64,000 nucleotides of DNA from UBA1127 sp965116355 (GTDB lineage: Bacteria > Chloroflexota > Dehalococcoidia > Lucifugimonadales > UBA1127), in the NCBI GenBank assembly GCA_965116355.1, contig OZ220679.1:2356001-2420000 (forward strand), in the 5' to 3' direction. Below are positions 42,610 to 51,441 of the stretch, in pieces. Under the pieces are notes generated by a model. That model was not told the origin of the DNA. It saw only the letters and a list, made by a program, of their open reading frames with translations, and made no database searches. Made by a program: the position numbers and the translations under genes. The first letter of the stretch is position 1. Every line of letters starts with the position of its first letter.

Positions 42610-43929
42610 ATGGCCCAGACTCAGCAATCCGGCTCCGACCCGCGCGGCGAGGGACTCGACACGGCGGCGCTCGTCCGCTCCGGGGTCTTCTACGGGTGGT
42701 GGGTGCTGCTGGCCCTGGCGCTCATGCGGGTCATGGCGTCGGGCGTCGGAAACCAGGTGCGCAGCCTGCTTGTGCTGCCCTTCGAGGAAGAGTTCGAGGT
42801 CACGCGGGCCGAGGTCTCGCTGATGTTCACCGCGGGCAGCATCGCGGTGGCGCTGACGGGGCCCCTGGGCGGGTGGCTGATGGACCGCTTCGGGCCGCGC
42901 AAGGTCATGATCGTCACGACGGCCATGTCCATCTCCGGCTACGCCTTCCTGTCCATCTCGGACGAGTTCTGGCAGGCGCTGGTCATCTTCACGATTCCGC
43001 TGGGCGTGGCCTACAACTGGGCCATCCTCAACTCGGGCGCGCCCATCCTCAACAACTGGTTCGAGCGGGGCAAGGCCCGCGCACTCTCGCTGCTGAACGT
43101 CGGACACGGGGCGGGGGCGCTGCTGCTGCCGCTCATGGCGCTGGCCATCGTGACCTTCGAATGGCGGGCGTCGATGGTGCTGGCGGCGGTCGTGATGACG
43201 CTGGTCATGATTCCGGTGCTCTTCGTCGTGCGCAACACGCCGGAGGAGATGGGGCTCTCGCCGGACGGCGACGAGCCGGACCCGACGCGCGCGGCAACCG
43301 GGGGCCGGCCAGCGCAACAGGCCGGCATGACCCTGGCCGAGGCCATCCGGGGACCCTTCTTCTGGGCCGTCGGCATCGGAAGCTCGTGCATGCTGTTCGT
43401 AAACTCCGGCATCATCGCGCACATCGTGCCGCTGCTGGTGTGGAAGGGGCAGTCGGAGGGCATGGGCGCGCTGCTGTTGAGCCTGCAGCTCGTGTGGACG
43501 GTGCCCGTCGTGCTGGGCGTGAGCTGGGCGGCGGACCGGTACGACGGGAGCCGCATCATGGTTGGCATGATGCTTGTCGTGCTTGCCGGGGCCGTCACCC
43601 TGCTCCTCGCGCAGAGCCTGTGGAGCCTCACCCTCGCCGTGATGATGCTGGCGACCGGCGGCTCGCACTGGGCGATCTTCTGGGCGGTGCTGGGCCGGCA
43701 GTACGGGCGCGCCCACTACAACAGCATCCGGCTGTGCATCTACTCCATCATCATCTCGGGCATTGCGGGGGCGCCGTTCTTTGCCGGACTGACCTTTGAC
43801 CGCACGGGCAGCTATGAACCGTGGCTGCAGATCATCCTCGTTGTGGGCCTGGTCGGGCTGGTGTCCTTCATCGTCGCGGCGGCAACACGGAAGGCGCGCC
43901 CGGCGTGGATGACGAGGCCCGCCGAGTGA
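42610..43929 (+). CDS. MFS transporter (monocarboxylate-type)
   Basis: A 439-residue, 12-helix transporter. After a polar start it reads FYGWWVLLALALMRVMASGV. Motif A is GGWLMDRFGPRKVM, and the central loop contains TPEEMGLSPDGDEPD. It is related to the 40103-41383 protein on the opposite strand. Its stop overlaps the GTG of the DUF192 gene, so they are cotranscribed. Substrate unknown. Confidence 0.85.
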   Translation: MAQTQQSGSDPRGEGLDTAALVRSGVFYGWWVLLALALMRVMASGVGNQVRSLLVLPFEEEFEVTRAEVSLMFTAGSIAVALTGPLGGWLMDRFGPRKVMIVTTAMSISGYAFLSISDEFWQALVIFTIPLGVAYNWAILNSGAPILNNWFERGKARALSLLNVGHGAGALLLPLMALAIVTFEWRASMVLAAVVMTLVMIPVLFVVRNTPEEMGLSPDGDEPDPTRAATGGRPAQQAGMTLAEAIRGPFFWAVGIGSSCMLFVNSGIIAHIVPLLVWKGQSEGMGALLLSLQLVWTVPVVLGVSWAADRYDGSRIMVGMMLVVLAGAVTLLLAQSLWSLTLAVMMLATGGSHWAIFWAVLGRQYGRAHYNSIRLCIYSIIISGIAGAPFFAGLTFDRTGSYEPWLQIILVVGLVGLVSFIVAAATRKARPAWMTRPAE

Positions 43930-44636
43930 GGACCGTCCCCGCAGGCGCCGCCGCGCTGGCGCTCTCGCTTGTGATTGCCGCGTGCGGCTCGGAGCCGCCT
44001 GCCGCGCCGACCGCTCCGCACCCCCCCACGCCACCGGCAACCGTGGTGACGCTGCCCTCGCCGACGGCCCCGGCCGCACCGATTGCGCCGACCGCGGCGC
44101 CGCAGCCCGTGCCGACGGCTGCGCCAATCCCCACCATTGCGCCTCCGCCCTTGCCCGCCCCTCCGCCAACGCCAGAGCCGCCGCCCTCGCCGCCGCCGAC
44201 ACTGACGCCTGCGGCAACGGCAACGCCCGAGCCGGGCCCGGAGATCGAGGCGGCGGCGTCATTCGGGGAGTGCGACTTCCTGCTGGAGGTCGCCAACTCG
44301 CCGGAGGAGCGGAGCATCGGGCTGATGAACCGGGAGAGCCTTGGGCAGGACCGCGGGATGCTGTTCGTCTTCGAGCAAGAACAGATCCTGGGCTTCTGGA
44401 TGAAGAACACCCTCATCCCGTTGGACATAATCTTTATCGACAGCAGCAACGTTGTCGTGGACGTGCAGACCATGCGCCCGGAGCACGAGATTGCGCCGGA
44501 GCCGCTTCCCATCCACCAGTCGGCGGGCCCGGCGCTCTACGCCATCGAGGTCAACGAGGGCGTCGCGGCGGAGTGCGGCATCGAGCCGGGCGACAAGGTT
44601 ACCCTGGTCAACCTCACGCCGGGCGCGCCTCCGTAG
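43926..44636 (+). CDS. DUF192-domain lipoprotein
   Basis: A 236-residue lipoprotein. The GTG start at 43926 overlaps the MFS stop (GTGA). A signal peptide with lipobox IAAC at Cys20 is followed by a long Pro/Thr/Ala linker (about residues 22-105) and a DUF192 domain (SPEERSIGLMNRESLGQDRG, LGFWMKNTLIPLDIIFID). The FWMKNT motif is diagnostic. DUF192 proteins are small beta-barrel exported proteins of unclear function. Confidence 0.85.
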   Translation: MRTVPAGAAALALSLVIAACGSEPPAAPTAPHPPTPPATVVTLPSPTAPAAPIAPTAAPQPVPTAAPIPTIAPPPLPAPPPTPEPPPSPPPTLTPAATATPEPGPEIEAAASFGECDFLLEVANSPEERSIGLMNRESLGQDRGMLFVFEQEQILGFWMKNTLIPLDIIFIDSSNVVVDVQTMRPEHEIAPEPLPIHQSAGPALYAIEVNEGVAAECGIEPGDKVTLVNLTPGAPP

Positions 44637-44673
44637 CGCCAGCGGTACGCGCCCTGCTCCATCCGTTCGTGGG

Positions 44674-44706
44674 ACCCTTCGATTTCCCTCAGGGCGAACG
44701 GATTGG
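44674..44706. repeat. Dispersed repeat unit (CCCTTCGATTTCCCTCAGGG type)
   Basis: CCCTTCGATTTCCCTCAGGG followed by CGAACGG, the same as the unit at 49401-49431, between convergent genes. Confidence 0.7.
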
Positions 44707-44720
44707 GCAGGGGTTGGACA

Positions 44721-46208
44721 TCAGTCCTTGGCGCGCTTCCCGCCAAGGCCGAGGGCGGGCAGAAGCGCCGCGAGCAGCAGCACGCCCGAGATGCGGAAGA
44801 AGTCCTGGAAGAGGTCTATGCTGGCGTCCGACACGGACGACGTGTAGACCTCCAGCTGCGCTTCGTACTCGGCGTTGGCGAGGTCCGGCGAGGGCAGCGG
44901 GAGGGCGAACCCCTGCGTCGCGGCCTCGAACTCGCCGACGCCCCATGCGGCGAGGGCGGCCATGCCGAAGGTCATGCCGATCATGCGCGCCGTCGTCACG
45001 AGGGAGGCGGACGTCGCCTGGTAGTCGGCTGTCGTCGCGTCCATGGCGGTGACGAAGACGGGGGCGATGACGAGGCCGAAGCCGAAGCCGGCCAGCACGA
45101 GGTGCAGGGACATGCCCGGGTCCGCGATGTCGATGGTCCAGCCGCTCATGTAGAACAGGCCAACGGCGCCGATGGCCAGCCCGGCGACGGTCACGGCCCG
45201 CTCGCCGAGGCGGTAGGCGAGGAAGCCGCCCACTATCGCGCCGAGGGGCATCGCGCCGGTCATGCGCATGAGGCGCAGACCGCCCTCCAAGGGGCTCTGG
45301 GCGAGGACGGTGTTTGCCATCAGCGGCACGGTCACCATTGCCATGATCAGGGATGCCCCCATGAGCAGCTTGACCACGAGGGCGAGGACGGCCTGCCGCG
45401 ACTGGAAGAAGGAGTGCGGCAGCAACGGATGGGGCGCTCGGCTCTCGACCCAGACGAGGAGGCCGACGACTATGGCGCCCGCGCCGCCGAGAGCGTAGGG
45501 CCACGGGGAGGCCGCGTCGAAGGCCGACTCCTGGGCCGTGGCGATGACGAGCATCGTCAGGCCGAGGACCATGAGCGCGCCGCCGGCCCAGTCCATGCGG
45601 ACGCCGGGGAGGCCGGCGATGGGGAAGCCTCGAAGGGCCCAGATGAGGATGAGGGCCTGCGGGATGTCCAGCCAGAAGACCCACCGCCAGCCCCACAGGT
45701 TCGTGATGACGCCGCCGTACAGGGGCCCCAGCACCATGCCGGCCTCGGCGCAGGCGCCGATGATGCCGACGGCGACGGCGCGGCGGGCGCCGGGGAAGGC
45801 GTGGACGGCCATCGCCATGCCGACGGGGATGGTCGCGCCGCCGCCGAGGGCCTGCACAACGCGCGCGGTGATGAGGAACTCGAGGTTGGGGGCCATCGCG
45901 GCGCCCAGCGAGCCGACGGCGAATATCAGCAACGACACGCGGAAGAGGAGCGCGTGGCCGTGGACGTCGGCGAGGCGGGCCGTCAGGGGGATGGCGGCGG
46001 TGAAGCCGAGCAGGTAGCCGGTAATGATCCAGGCCGCGCGGTCAAGCTCCGTCGGCGGGACCTTGAGGTCGGGCATGACCTCCGGCAGCACGGTGACCAC
46101 GACGGTGTGGTCGAGCGCGGCGGTCAGGACGGCGCCGCTGACGATGATGAGCGGCAGCCATGCGCGCAGACCGGATGTGGGGGTGTCTCCCATGCCCGCC
46201 CGGCTCAC
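44721..46208 (-). CDS. DHA2-type MFS exporter, second LprG/P55-like pair
   Basis: A 495-residue, about 14-helix exporter. It opens LIIVSGAVLTAALDHTVVVT (D-H-T-V-V motif of DHA2) with ARLADVHGHALLF as motif A and GGGATIPVGMAMAV mid-way, as in the 32034-33497 protein. Its GTG at 46208 overlaps the lipoprotein TGA by 4 bases. The two MFS proteins align along their length and are clear paralogues. Lipid or amphiphile export is inferred from the lipoprotein partner. Confidence 0.85.
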   Translation of the reverse strand: MSRAGMGDTPTSGLRAWLPLIIVSGAVLTAALDHTVVVTVLPEVMPDLKVPPTELDRAAWIITGYLLGFTAAIPLTARLADVHGHALLFRVSLLIFAVGSLGAAMAPNLEFLITARVVQALGGGATIPVGMAMAVHAFPGARRAVAVGIIGACAEAGMVLGPLYGGVITNLWGWRWVFWLDIPQALILIWALRGFPIAGLPGVRMDWAGGALMVLGLTMLVIATAQESAFDAASPWPYALGGAGAIVVGLLVWVESRAPHPLLPHSFFQSRQAVLALVVKLLMGASLIMAMVTVPLMANTVLAQSPLEGGLRLMRMTGAMPLGAIVGGFLAYRLGERAVTVAGLAIGAVGLFYMSGWTIDIADPGMSLHLVLAGFGFGLVIAPVFVTAMDATTADYQATSASLVTTARMIGMTFGMAALAAWGVGEFEAATQGFALPLPSPDLANAEYEAQLEVYTSSVSDASIDLFQDFFRISGVLLLAALLPALGLGGKRAKD

Positions 46209-46921
46209 GGGATCCTTGCGGAATCGAAGTTGCGGAACGACAGGACGCGGATCACGCCATCCGCGTCATTGGACAGGAGCAGCCCCGCGATGCGCACCTT
46301 CCGCGGAAGGTCGTCCTCACCCACCCACACCTCGATCTCCTGCTGCAGGTCAGCGACCGCTCCGGGGATAAGGGGTTGGATCTCCGCGCCGGTGATCGTC
46401 CCGGAGATGACCCTGCTCGCCACGCCGTCCACGGTCTCGTCGCCCGAGAACGAGGGGTCCGTGATGCCGTTCAGGATGCCGGACAGCGTCACGCCGAGGT
46501 TTCGCAGGTTGAAGGGCAGGGCGCTCGTCTGTATCGGCAGCGGGTTGCCGGAGATGGGGTCGGTCATCGTGGCGTTCTCGCCGTCCACGTTGATGTTCAT
46601 TGTGATGAATGCGTTGGTGAAGGTGGCCATCGCCTCCACCTCGACAACCGCCCGCTCGGGGCCGTCCACCGTGCCCTCCGCCTGCTGCAGCGCGACGCCC
46701 GGCAGGAGCGGCGTCTCCCCCTCGTCGTGCGACAGCGTGAAGTCCACCGACGTCACCTGCTGGATGCGCTCGGCAGCCCTCGTGAGCCGCTCCTGCGCCG
46801 TCGCGCCGTCGTCCTCGCTCGTCGGGCCGCAGGCCGCGATGAGGGCGAGGACGAGCACCAAAGCAATGGGCAGCAGCACGCTGAAACGCGGCTGGGAGCG
46901 GGCGGGCGTGCCGGCAGTCAT
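46205..46921 (-). CDS. LppX_LprAFG-family lipoprotein (second copy)
   Basis: A 238-residue lipoprotein with lipobox IAAC at Cys31 after a Leu-rich signal. The LppX/LprG domain reads RLTRAAERIQQVTSVDFTL, AEGTVDGPERAVVEVEAMAT and IEVWVGEDDLPRKVRIAGLL. It is the partner of the MFS exporter that follows it with a GTGA overlap, the same arrangement as at 33494-34225. The two lipoproteins are divergent in sequence, suggesting different lipid cargo. Confidence 0.8.
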   Translation of the reverse strand: MTAGTPARSQPRFSVLLPIALVLVLALIAACGPTSEDDGATAQERLTRAAERIQQVTSVDFTLSHDEGETPLLPGVALQQAEGTVDGPERAVVEVEAMATFTNAFITMNINVDGENATMTDPISGNPLPIQTSALPFNLRNLGVTLSGILNGITDPSFSGDETVDGVASRVISGTITGAEIQPLIPGAVADLQQEIEVWVGEDDLPRKVRIAGLLLSNDADGVIRVLSFRNFDSARIP

Positions 46922-47071
46922 GCAATCCCTTCTTCCGTGGCGGTCGGCCCTATGAGGCCGTGCGGCGAGTGTACCAACGGGCGCAGTGCGTAAACAAGCG
47001 GGACGGCAGCGTCCCCGGCCCTCGCCGGGGCATCGAGCAGCGGCAATAGTTGACGTACAGTAGCAAACCTA

Positions 47072-47212
47072 AACGATTCGTATCTGTGCGCTCTTTACGA
47101 TTCCTATCTGCGCAGATACACAAGAGGCGCTCTCGCAAAAAAACGAAACGAATCGTATTTGTTAACCCTCCCGACAGATACGATTCGTTCCCCGATTTCG
47201 AATCCGTATCTG
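47072..47212. repeat. Cluster of short direct and inverted CGATTCGTATCTG-type repeats
   Basis: Related 13-15 base units occur at 47072-47086 (AACGATTCGTATCTG), 47095-47110, 47148-47161 and 47200-47212 in one orientation. The opposite orientation is at 47175-47189 (CAGATACGATTCGTT), and TATCTGCGCAGATA at 47105-47118 is a perfect palindrome. The island is AT-rich and sits in a 475-base gap (46922-47396) with no supported gene, upstream of the MazF-type toxin-antitoxin pair. Confidence 0.75.
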
Positions 47213-47396
47213 CGTTGGGTGTCCAAACTCCTGCGCCGGGGCAGGCGGAGAGGGCGGGTGCGGTCTTCATGGAGGGAGGGTAGTGTGGGGGGAATCGGTG
47301 GGGCAAGGGGTCGGTGGCAGGGGGCGCAGGACCAGAGCGTATCGTGGTAGCATAGGAAATCGGCGGGGGTATTCGTTCCCCCTCGGGAGAGAATGC

Positions 47397-47621
47397 GTGG
47401 CTACTGTAAACGAGCCAAGGGAAACGCTGAAAAAGAAGTCTCCAAAGAAGGGGACGGCTCCTTCACGCGCCAAGCCGGCCAGCCAAGCTTTACCCGAACA
47501 GGTCGAACCTTTCACCGAAGAAGAGATGGGGGAGTTGATGCGCCTGGATGCGGCGCACAATCCAGTGCTCGCGGACTACTGGCGGAACGACTCCGATGAC
47601 AACCTCACCTCCGATTCCTAG
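47397..47621 (+). CDS. Putative antitoxin upstream of PemK/MazF toxin
   Basis: A 74-residue basic, then acidic protein (LKKKSPKKGTAPSRAKPA, then VEPFTEEEMGELMRLDAAHN). The GTG at 47397 follows GGGAGAGA. It overlaps the toxin gene by 26 bases. The disordered Lys-rich start and acidic C-terminus suit an antitoxin that wraps the toxin, but no standard MazE/PemI DNA-binding motif is seen. The assignment rests mostly on position. Confidence 0.6.
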   Translation: MATVNEPRETLKKKSPKKGTAPSRAKPASQALPEQVEPFTEEEMGELMRLDAAHNPVLADYWRNDSDDNLTSDS

Positions 47622-47949
47622 CCCGGGAGACGTTGTCACCATTCAGGTTGACTTCATGGACGGTACAGGGGCCAAGACTCGCCCCGCTGTTGTCCTTTCC
47701 ACTCGTCAATTCAACCAAGCCCGCGGATACTTCGTCTTCACTCCCCTGACGGGGTCCGCAGGCAGTTTCGCGGATTCGTCACGCTCTGAGGTCATGGACA
47801 TCGGCGCGGCGGGGTTGAACGGCCGCTCATTCACCCACGGGATTGTGGCAACCGCAAGAAACCGCGACATTCGTCGAGTCATTGGGCATCTATCCAATCG
47901 GGACCGAACGGGTATCAGGCAACTTCTGGGCGACATCATCCTGATTTAG
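47596..47949 (+). CDS. PemK/MazF-family endoribonuclease toxin
   Basis: A 117-residue toxin predicted to cut mRNA at short sequences. PSPGDVVTIQVDFMDGTGAK and TRPAVVLSTRQFNQARG give the MazF beta-barrel with the conserved P-G-D and R-P-x-V-V-L-S elements. FVFTPLTGSAGSF and the VIGHLSNRDRTGIRQLL end follow. The ATG at 47596 lies inside the antitoxin gene; this overlap is common in such pairs. Confidence 0.85.
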   Translation: MTTSPPIPSPGDVVTIQVDFMDGTGAKTRPAVVLSTRQFNQARGYFVFTPLTGSAGSFADSSRSEVMDIGAAGLNGRSFTHGIVATARNRDIRRVIGHLSNRDRTGIRQLLGDIILI

Positions 47950-47976
47950 CCTTTCATCGCCTCAAGCCCTGCAACT

Positions 47977-48005
47977 GGACTCCGGCTTTCGCCGGAGAAA
48001 CGAGG
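47977..48005. repeat. Dispersed repeat unit (CTCCGGCTTTCGCCGGAG hairpin)
   Basis: A compensated variant of the CCGGCTTTCGCCGG hairpin, followed by AAACGAGGG, in the gap after the MazF-type toxin. Confidence 0.65.
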
Positions 48006-48131
48006 GCAATGGGGCGCACAAGTAGCGCGTGCCACCCCCCTGGTGTACACTACGCCGTCAAACGGCGGGGTCGCCGGGCGCGCTTGTGTGCATGGGCCTC
48101 GGCGCGCCGCGGGCACGAGCCGGAGGGAGCC

Positions 48132-49385
48132 ATGCCAGCATCGACGCCCTCGTTCACCATCCTCAAGGCGGACCGGGTCATGGACGGCCGGGGCTCCCCG
48201 CCGCAGACGGGCGTGTCCGTGCTTCTGCAGGACAACCGCATCCGGGCCGTGGGGCCCGATGACCAAATCGCCTTCCCAGATGGGGCTTCGGGCGAGACGC
48301 TCGAGTTTCCCGGCGGGACGCTGCTGCCCGGCCTCATCGACTGCCACACGCATACCAACATGCCCGGCACCGGGCGTCGCGGCGAGGACGTCCACCGCGA
48401 GGACACGGACGCCATCCGCGTGCTGCGCTCGGCGCACAACGTCGCCATCGCGCTGCAGACGGGCGTCACCACGGTCTGCGACTGCGGCGGGTGGAACGAG
48501 ACCACCTTCTCGCTCAAGGAAGCCATCCGCGAGGGCACCGTCAACGGGCCGCGGGTGCTGGCCTCGGGGCGGCCAATCACGACGACGGGCGGGCACTGCT
48601 GGTTCATGGGCTCCGAGGCGGACGGCGTCGACGGCGTGCGGAGCGCGGCGCGGCTGCTGATCAAGCAGGGGGCGGACTTCCTGAAGGTCATGGGCACCGG
48701 CGGCAGCACGCTGGGCACGGACCCCTTCCACCCGGCCTTCTCGATGGAGGAGCTGCGGGCCATCGGCGAGGAGGGGCACCGGCGCGGGCGGCCGGTTGTG
48801 GCGCACTGCCGCACCAACGAGGCGATGCGGATGGTCGTCGACGCGGGCTTCGACGCAATCATGCACGGCTGGTTCACGGACGACACCGGCGCGAAGATGT
48901 ACGACCCGGCGCTCGCCGAGCACATCGCGTCGCACGGGGTGCGCGTCAACCCGACGCTGCAGATCACGCGGAGCCGGTTCTTCCTGTGGGAGGAACGGAA
49001 GGCGCGAGGCGAGCTCTCGCCGGAGGAGGAAGCGCAGTTCGAGCGCATGAAGGCCAGCCACGGCGAGACGCTGGACCACGCGGGGCGGCTCTTCAACACG
49101 GGCGTCAAGCTCATGGCCGGGTCCGACTGCGGCTGGGGCTACTACCCCTTCGGCCACTTCGACCGGGAGCTGAAGGCGATGGTGGACGCGGGGCTGACGC
49201 CGGCGCAGGCCATCCAGTCGGCCACGCTGAACAACGCGGAGCTGCTCTGCATCGACGACCAGCTCGGCACCGTCGAGGCGGGGAAGCTGGCGGACGTCAT
49301 CGTGGTGGACGGCGACCCGTCGGTGGACATAACGGTCATGGGCAACGTTACCGCCGTGTTTCGCGGCGGCGAGCGGGTCAAGTAA
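48132..49385 (+). CDS. Amidohydrolase (imidazolonepropionase/prolidase-like)
   Basis: A 417-residue metal-dependent hydrolase. FTILKADRVMDGRGSPPQTG begins the composite beta domain and LPGLIDCHTHTNMPG gives the HxH metal motif. A Lys in the LIKQGADFLKVMGTGGS stretch is the likely carboxylated ligand. VVAHCRTNEAMR and the MAGSDCGWG segment complete the site. The ATG at 48132 has GGAGGGA upstream. Members hydrolyse cyclic amides, dipeptides or pesticides such as molinate; the substrate here is unknown. Confidence 0.87.
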   Translation: MPASTPSFTILKADRVMDGRGSPPQTGVSVLLQDNRIRAVGPDDQIAFPDGASGETLEFPGGTLLPGLIDCHTHTNMPGTGRRGEDVHREDTDAIRVLRSAHNVAIALQTGVTTVCDCGGWNETTFSLKEAIREGTVNGPRVLASGRPITTTGGHCWFMGSEADGVDGVRSAARLLIKQGADFLKVMGTGGSTLGTDPFHPAFSMEELRAIGEEGHRRGRPVVAHCRTNEAMRMVVDAGFDAIMHGWFTDDTGAKMYDPALAEHIASHGVRVNPTLQITRSRFFLWEERKARGELSPEEEAQFERMKASHGETLDHAGRLFNTGVKLMAGSDCGWGYYPFGHFDRELKAMVDAGLTPAQAIQSATLNNAELLCIDDQLGTVEAGKLADVIVVDGDPSVDITVMGNVTAVFRGGERVK

Positions 49386-49400
49386 CGAGGGGAACGCGCC

Positions 49401-49556
49401 CGCCCTTCGATTTCCCTCAGGGCGAACGGCTGGGAGGGCGCGGCTTTCTGGATGCCGTCCGCTGCCTCTGCAGCGGGGCCTCCGCCGGTAAAACGCGGAG
49501 GTGGGTTTGTCGGGGTTCCTGCCTTCGCAGGAACGACCGAGGGTCCAGGCTCAGGG
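49401..49556. repeat. Dispersed repeat units between the two amidohydrolase genes
   Basis: CCCTTCGATTTCCCTCAGGG unit (49401-49431), a degenerate CCGG-type unit (about 49450-49500), a GTTCCTGCCTTCGCAGGAAC unit (49509-49538) and a partial GGCTCAGGGTGAACGGG (near 49550). Confidence 0.75.
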
Positions 49557-49589
49557 TGAACGGGGGAGCAAAGACGAGGAGGAAGCGAC

Positions 49590-50756
49590 ATGGCAATGGA
49601 GACGGCCATCAAGACCAAGAAGATCGACGCGGACAGCCACTTTCTGCCCCGCAGCAACTTCGGCGACCTGCGGACGCTGATGCCGGGATTCAGCGAGCAG
49701 GAGATGGACATGATCATCCGCGACACCGTGACGTTCGCGGACCCGAACGCACGCAGGGGCGGATTTCGTGCCACGGCGGCAGGCCAGCGCACGGGCGGCG
49801 GCGACTCGACGATTTCGCAGGGCGTGAGCGCGTCGCGGCGTGCGGGCCCCATCGGCCACGGCGAGGCGCAGGACCGCGTGACGCTGCTGCCGGAGACGGG
49901 CTTCGACATGCAGGTGCTCATCCCGGACGGCATCTTCGCCAACCCCTTCGGGTCGCCGCTGGGCCGCCCTCGCGACCCCGCGGTCAGGCTCGCGCTGTGC
50001 AAGGCCTTCAACAACGCGTCGGCGGCGGCGCAGGACGAGTGCCCGGAACACCTCATCGGCACGGCCATCATCCCCTTCCAGGACGTCGAGGAGTCGTGCA
50101 TCGAAGCGAGGCGGGCCGTCGAGGAGCTCGGCCTGAAGGCCATCACGATCAACGGGAACTGGGCAGGAAAGAACTATGACTCGCTGGAGCTCTTCCCGTT
50201 CTGGCGGACGGTCAGCGAGCTGGACGTGCCGCTGTACGTCCACCACAACCCGTTCCAGTGCCAGGTGAACGACCACGTTCCGACCACGTACACCATCGGG
50301 TGGGAGCGCTACAACCGGATGCACGTCAGCAACTACCTTGGGTTCGCGTTCGAGTACATGCTGGGCATGGCGAGTCTGACGCTGGGCGGCGTGCTGAACG
50401 AGTTCCCGGACCTCAAGTTCGTCTTCTTCGAGGCGGGCGGCTCGTGGCTGCCGTGGCTGATGTACACGCTGGACCGGACGCACCACGTCGAGCCGCAGTG
50501 CTCGCGGGTGCCGAACCCGCCGAGCGAGTACATCCGGCGCTCGTGCCTGGTGGCGGTGGAGCCCGACGAGTGGTGTCTGCCGCAGGCGATCTCGGCCATC
50601 GGCAGCGACAACTTCATCATCGGGAGCGACTACCCGCACCCGCCGTCGACGTACCCGAACACCGCAGCGGGCATCGAGAACATGGAGGGCATCACCCAGG
50701 AGGACAAGGAGAAGATCCTGGGAACGAACATCGCCCCGTGGCTCAAGGTGGCGTAG
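49590..50756 (+). CDS. Amidohydrolase-2 family protein (ACMSD-like)
   Basis: A 388-residue TIM-barrel metal hydrolase or decarboxylase. It has KIDADSHFLPR at the start (Asp-x-His pair), VHHNPF mid-protein, VFFEAGGSWLPWLMYTLDR and IGSDYPHPPSTYPN (final Asp ligand). It resembles the 21265-22287 protein but has an insert between residues 55 and 100. AGGAGGAAG precedes the ATG. Its pathway is unknown. Confidence 0.87.
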   Translation: MAMETAIKTKKIDADSHFLPRSNFGDLRTLMPGFSEQEMDMIIRDTVTFADPNARRGGFRATAAGQRTGGGDSTISQGVSASRRAGPIGHGEAQDRVTLLPETGFDMQVLIPDGIFANPFGSPLGRPRDPAVRLALCKAFNNASAAAQDECPEHLIGTAIIPFQDVEESCIEARRAVEELGLKAITINGNWAGKNYDSLELFPFWRTVSELDVPLYVHHNPFQCQVNDHVPTTYTIGWERYNRMHVSNYLGFAFEYMLGMASLTLGGVLNEFPDLKFVFFEAGGSWLPWLMYTLDRTHHVEPQCSRVPNPPSEYIRRSCLVAVEPDEWCLPQAISAIGSDNFIIGSDYPHPPSTYPNTAAGIENMEGITQEDKEKILGTNIAPWLKVA

Positions 50757-50780
50757 GGATTCCCCTGAAGGACTACAGAG

Positions 50781-50815
50781 GAGGGGCCGCTCATGTCGAG
50801 CGGCCCCTCTTTATT
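50781..50815 (+). terminator. Rho-independent terminator
   Basis: Stem GAGGGGCCGCT / AGCGGCCCCTC with a 7-base loop, followed by TTTATT, between convergent genes. Confidence 0.8.
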
Positions 50816-50831
50816 GCGAGACCAGCTAACG

Positions 50832-51422
50832 CTACCCCAGCAGCGCTTCCCCGGCCGCGAGGGCCTTGACCCACGCCTCCGTGCCGGCGGCCTCCTGCAG
50901 CGGCGTCGGCTCTCGCGGCGTCGAGGGCGGCTGCAGGGTGAGCTCCCAGTAGCCGACGGGGTGCCAGCGGCCGAGCTTGTAGCCGACGTCGTCGAAGGTG
51001 CCGACGTGGCGGAAGCCGACGGCCTCGTGCAGGCCGACGCTGGCGTCGTTGGGGAGCGCGATGACGGCGTACGCCTTGAAGTAGCCGAGCACTCGCAGGC
51101 AGGCGAAGAGCGAGGTGTACAGGGCCCTTCCGACGCCCCGGCGTTGGCTCCCGTCCTCGACGTAGACGGACACCTCGACCGACCACTGGAAGGCGGCCCT
51201 CTGCCTATGGGGACCCGCGTAGGCATAGCCGAGGACGTCGTCGCCGTCGGCGCAGACCAGCCAGGGGAACCGTTGCAGCGTGTTCTCAATGCGGCCCGCG
51301 ATGTCCTCGGCGGAGGGCGCCTGCATCTCGAAGGACACCGCGGTCGCGTTGACGTAGGGCCCGTAAATCGCGGCGCACTGCGCCGCGTCCGCGGTGGTGG
51401 CGAGTCTGATTACGCGTTCCAT
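50832..51422 (-). CDS. GNAT N-acetyltransferase (phosphinothricin-acetyltransferase-like)
   Basis: A 196-residue acetyltransferase. The N-terminus IRLATTADAAQCAAIYGPYV and EMQAPSAEDIAGRI match the Pat/YncA branch. The acetyl-CoA loop is SQRRGVGRALYTSL, and SVGLHEAVGFRHVGTF and GRWHPVGYWELTL close the fold. Such enzymes acetylate small amines or methionine analogues. Native substrate unknown. Confidence 0.88.
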   Translation of the reverse strand: MERVIRLATTADAAQCAAIYGPYVNATAVSFEMQAPSAEDIAGRIENTLQRFPWLVCADGDDVLGYAYAGPHRQRAAFQWSVEVSVYVEDGSQRRGVGRALYTSLFACLRVLGYFKAYAVIALPNDASVGLHEAVGFRHVGTFDDVGYKLGRWHPVGYWELTLQPPSTPREPTPLQEAAGTEAWVKALAAGEALLG

Positions 51423-51441
51423 GTGATGGACAGAGGGCCCG

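Noticed and set aside
47072..47212. CRISPR array
   Set aside because: Units are only 13-15 bases, occur in both orientations and have irregular spacing; no cas genes are nearby.
47050..47306. Small open frames on both strands in the repeat island
   Set aside because: No ribosome site fits, products lack any motif and the frames only translate the repeats.
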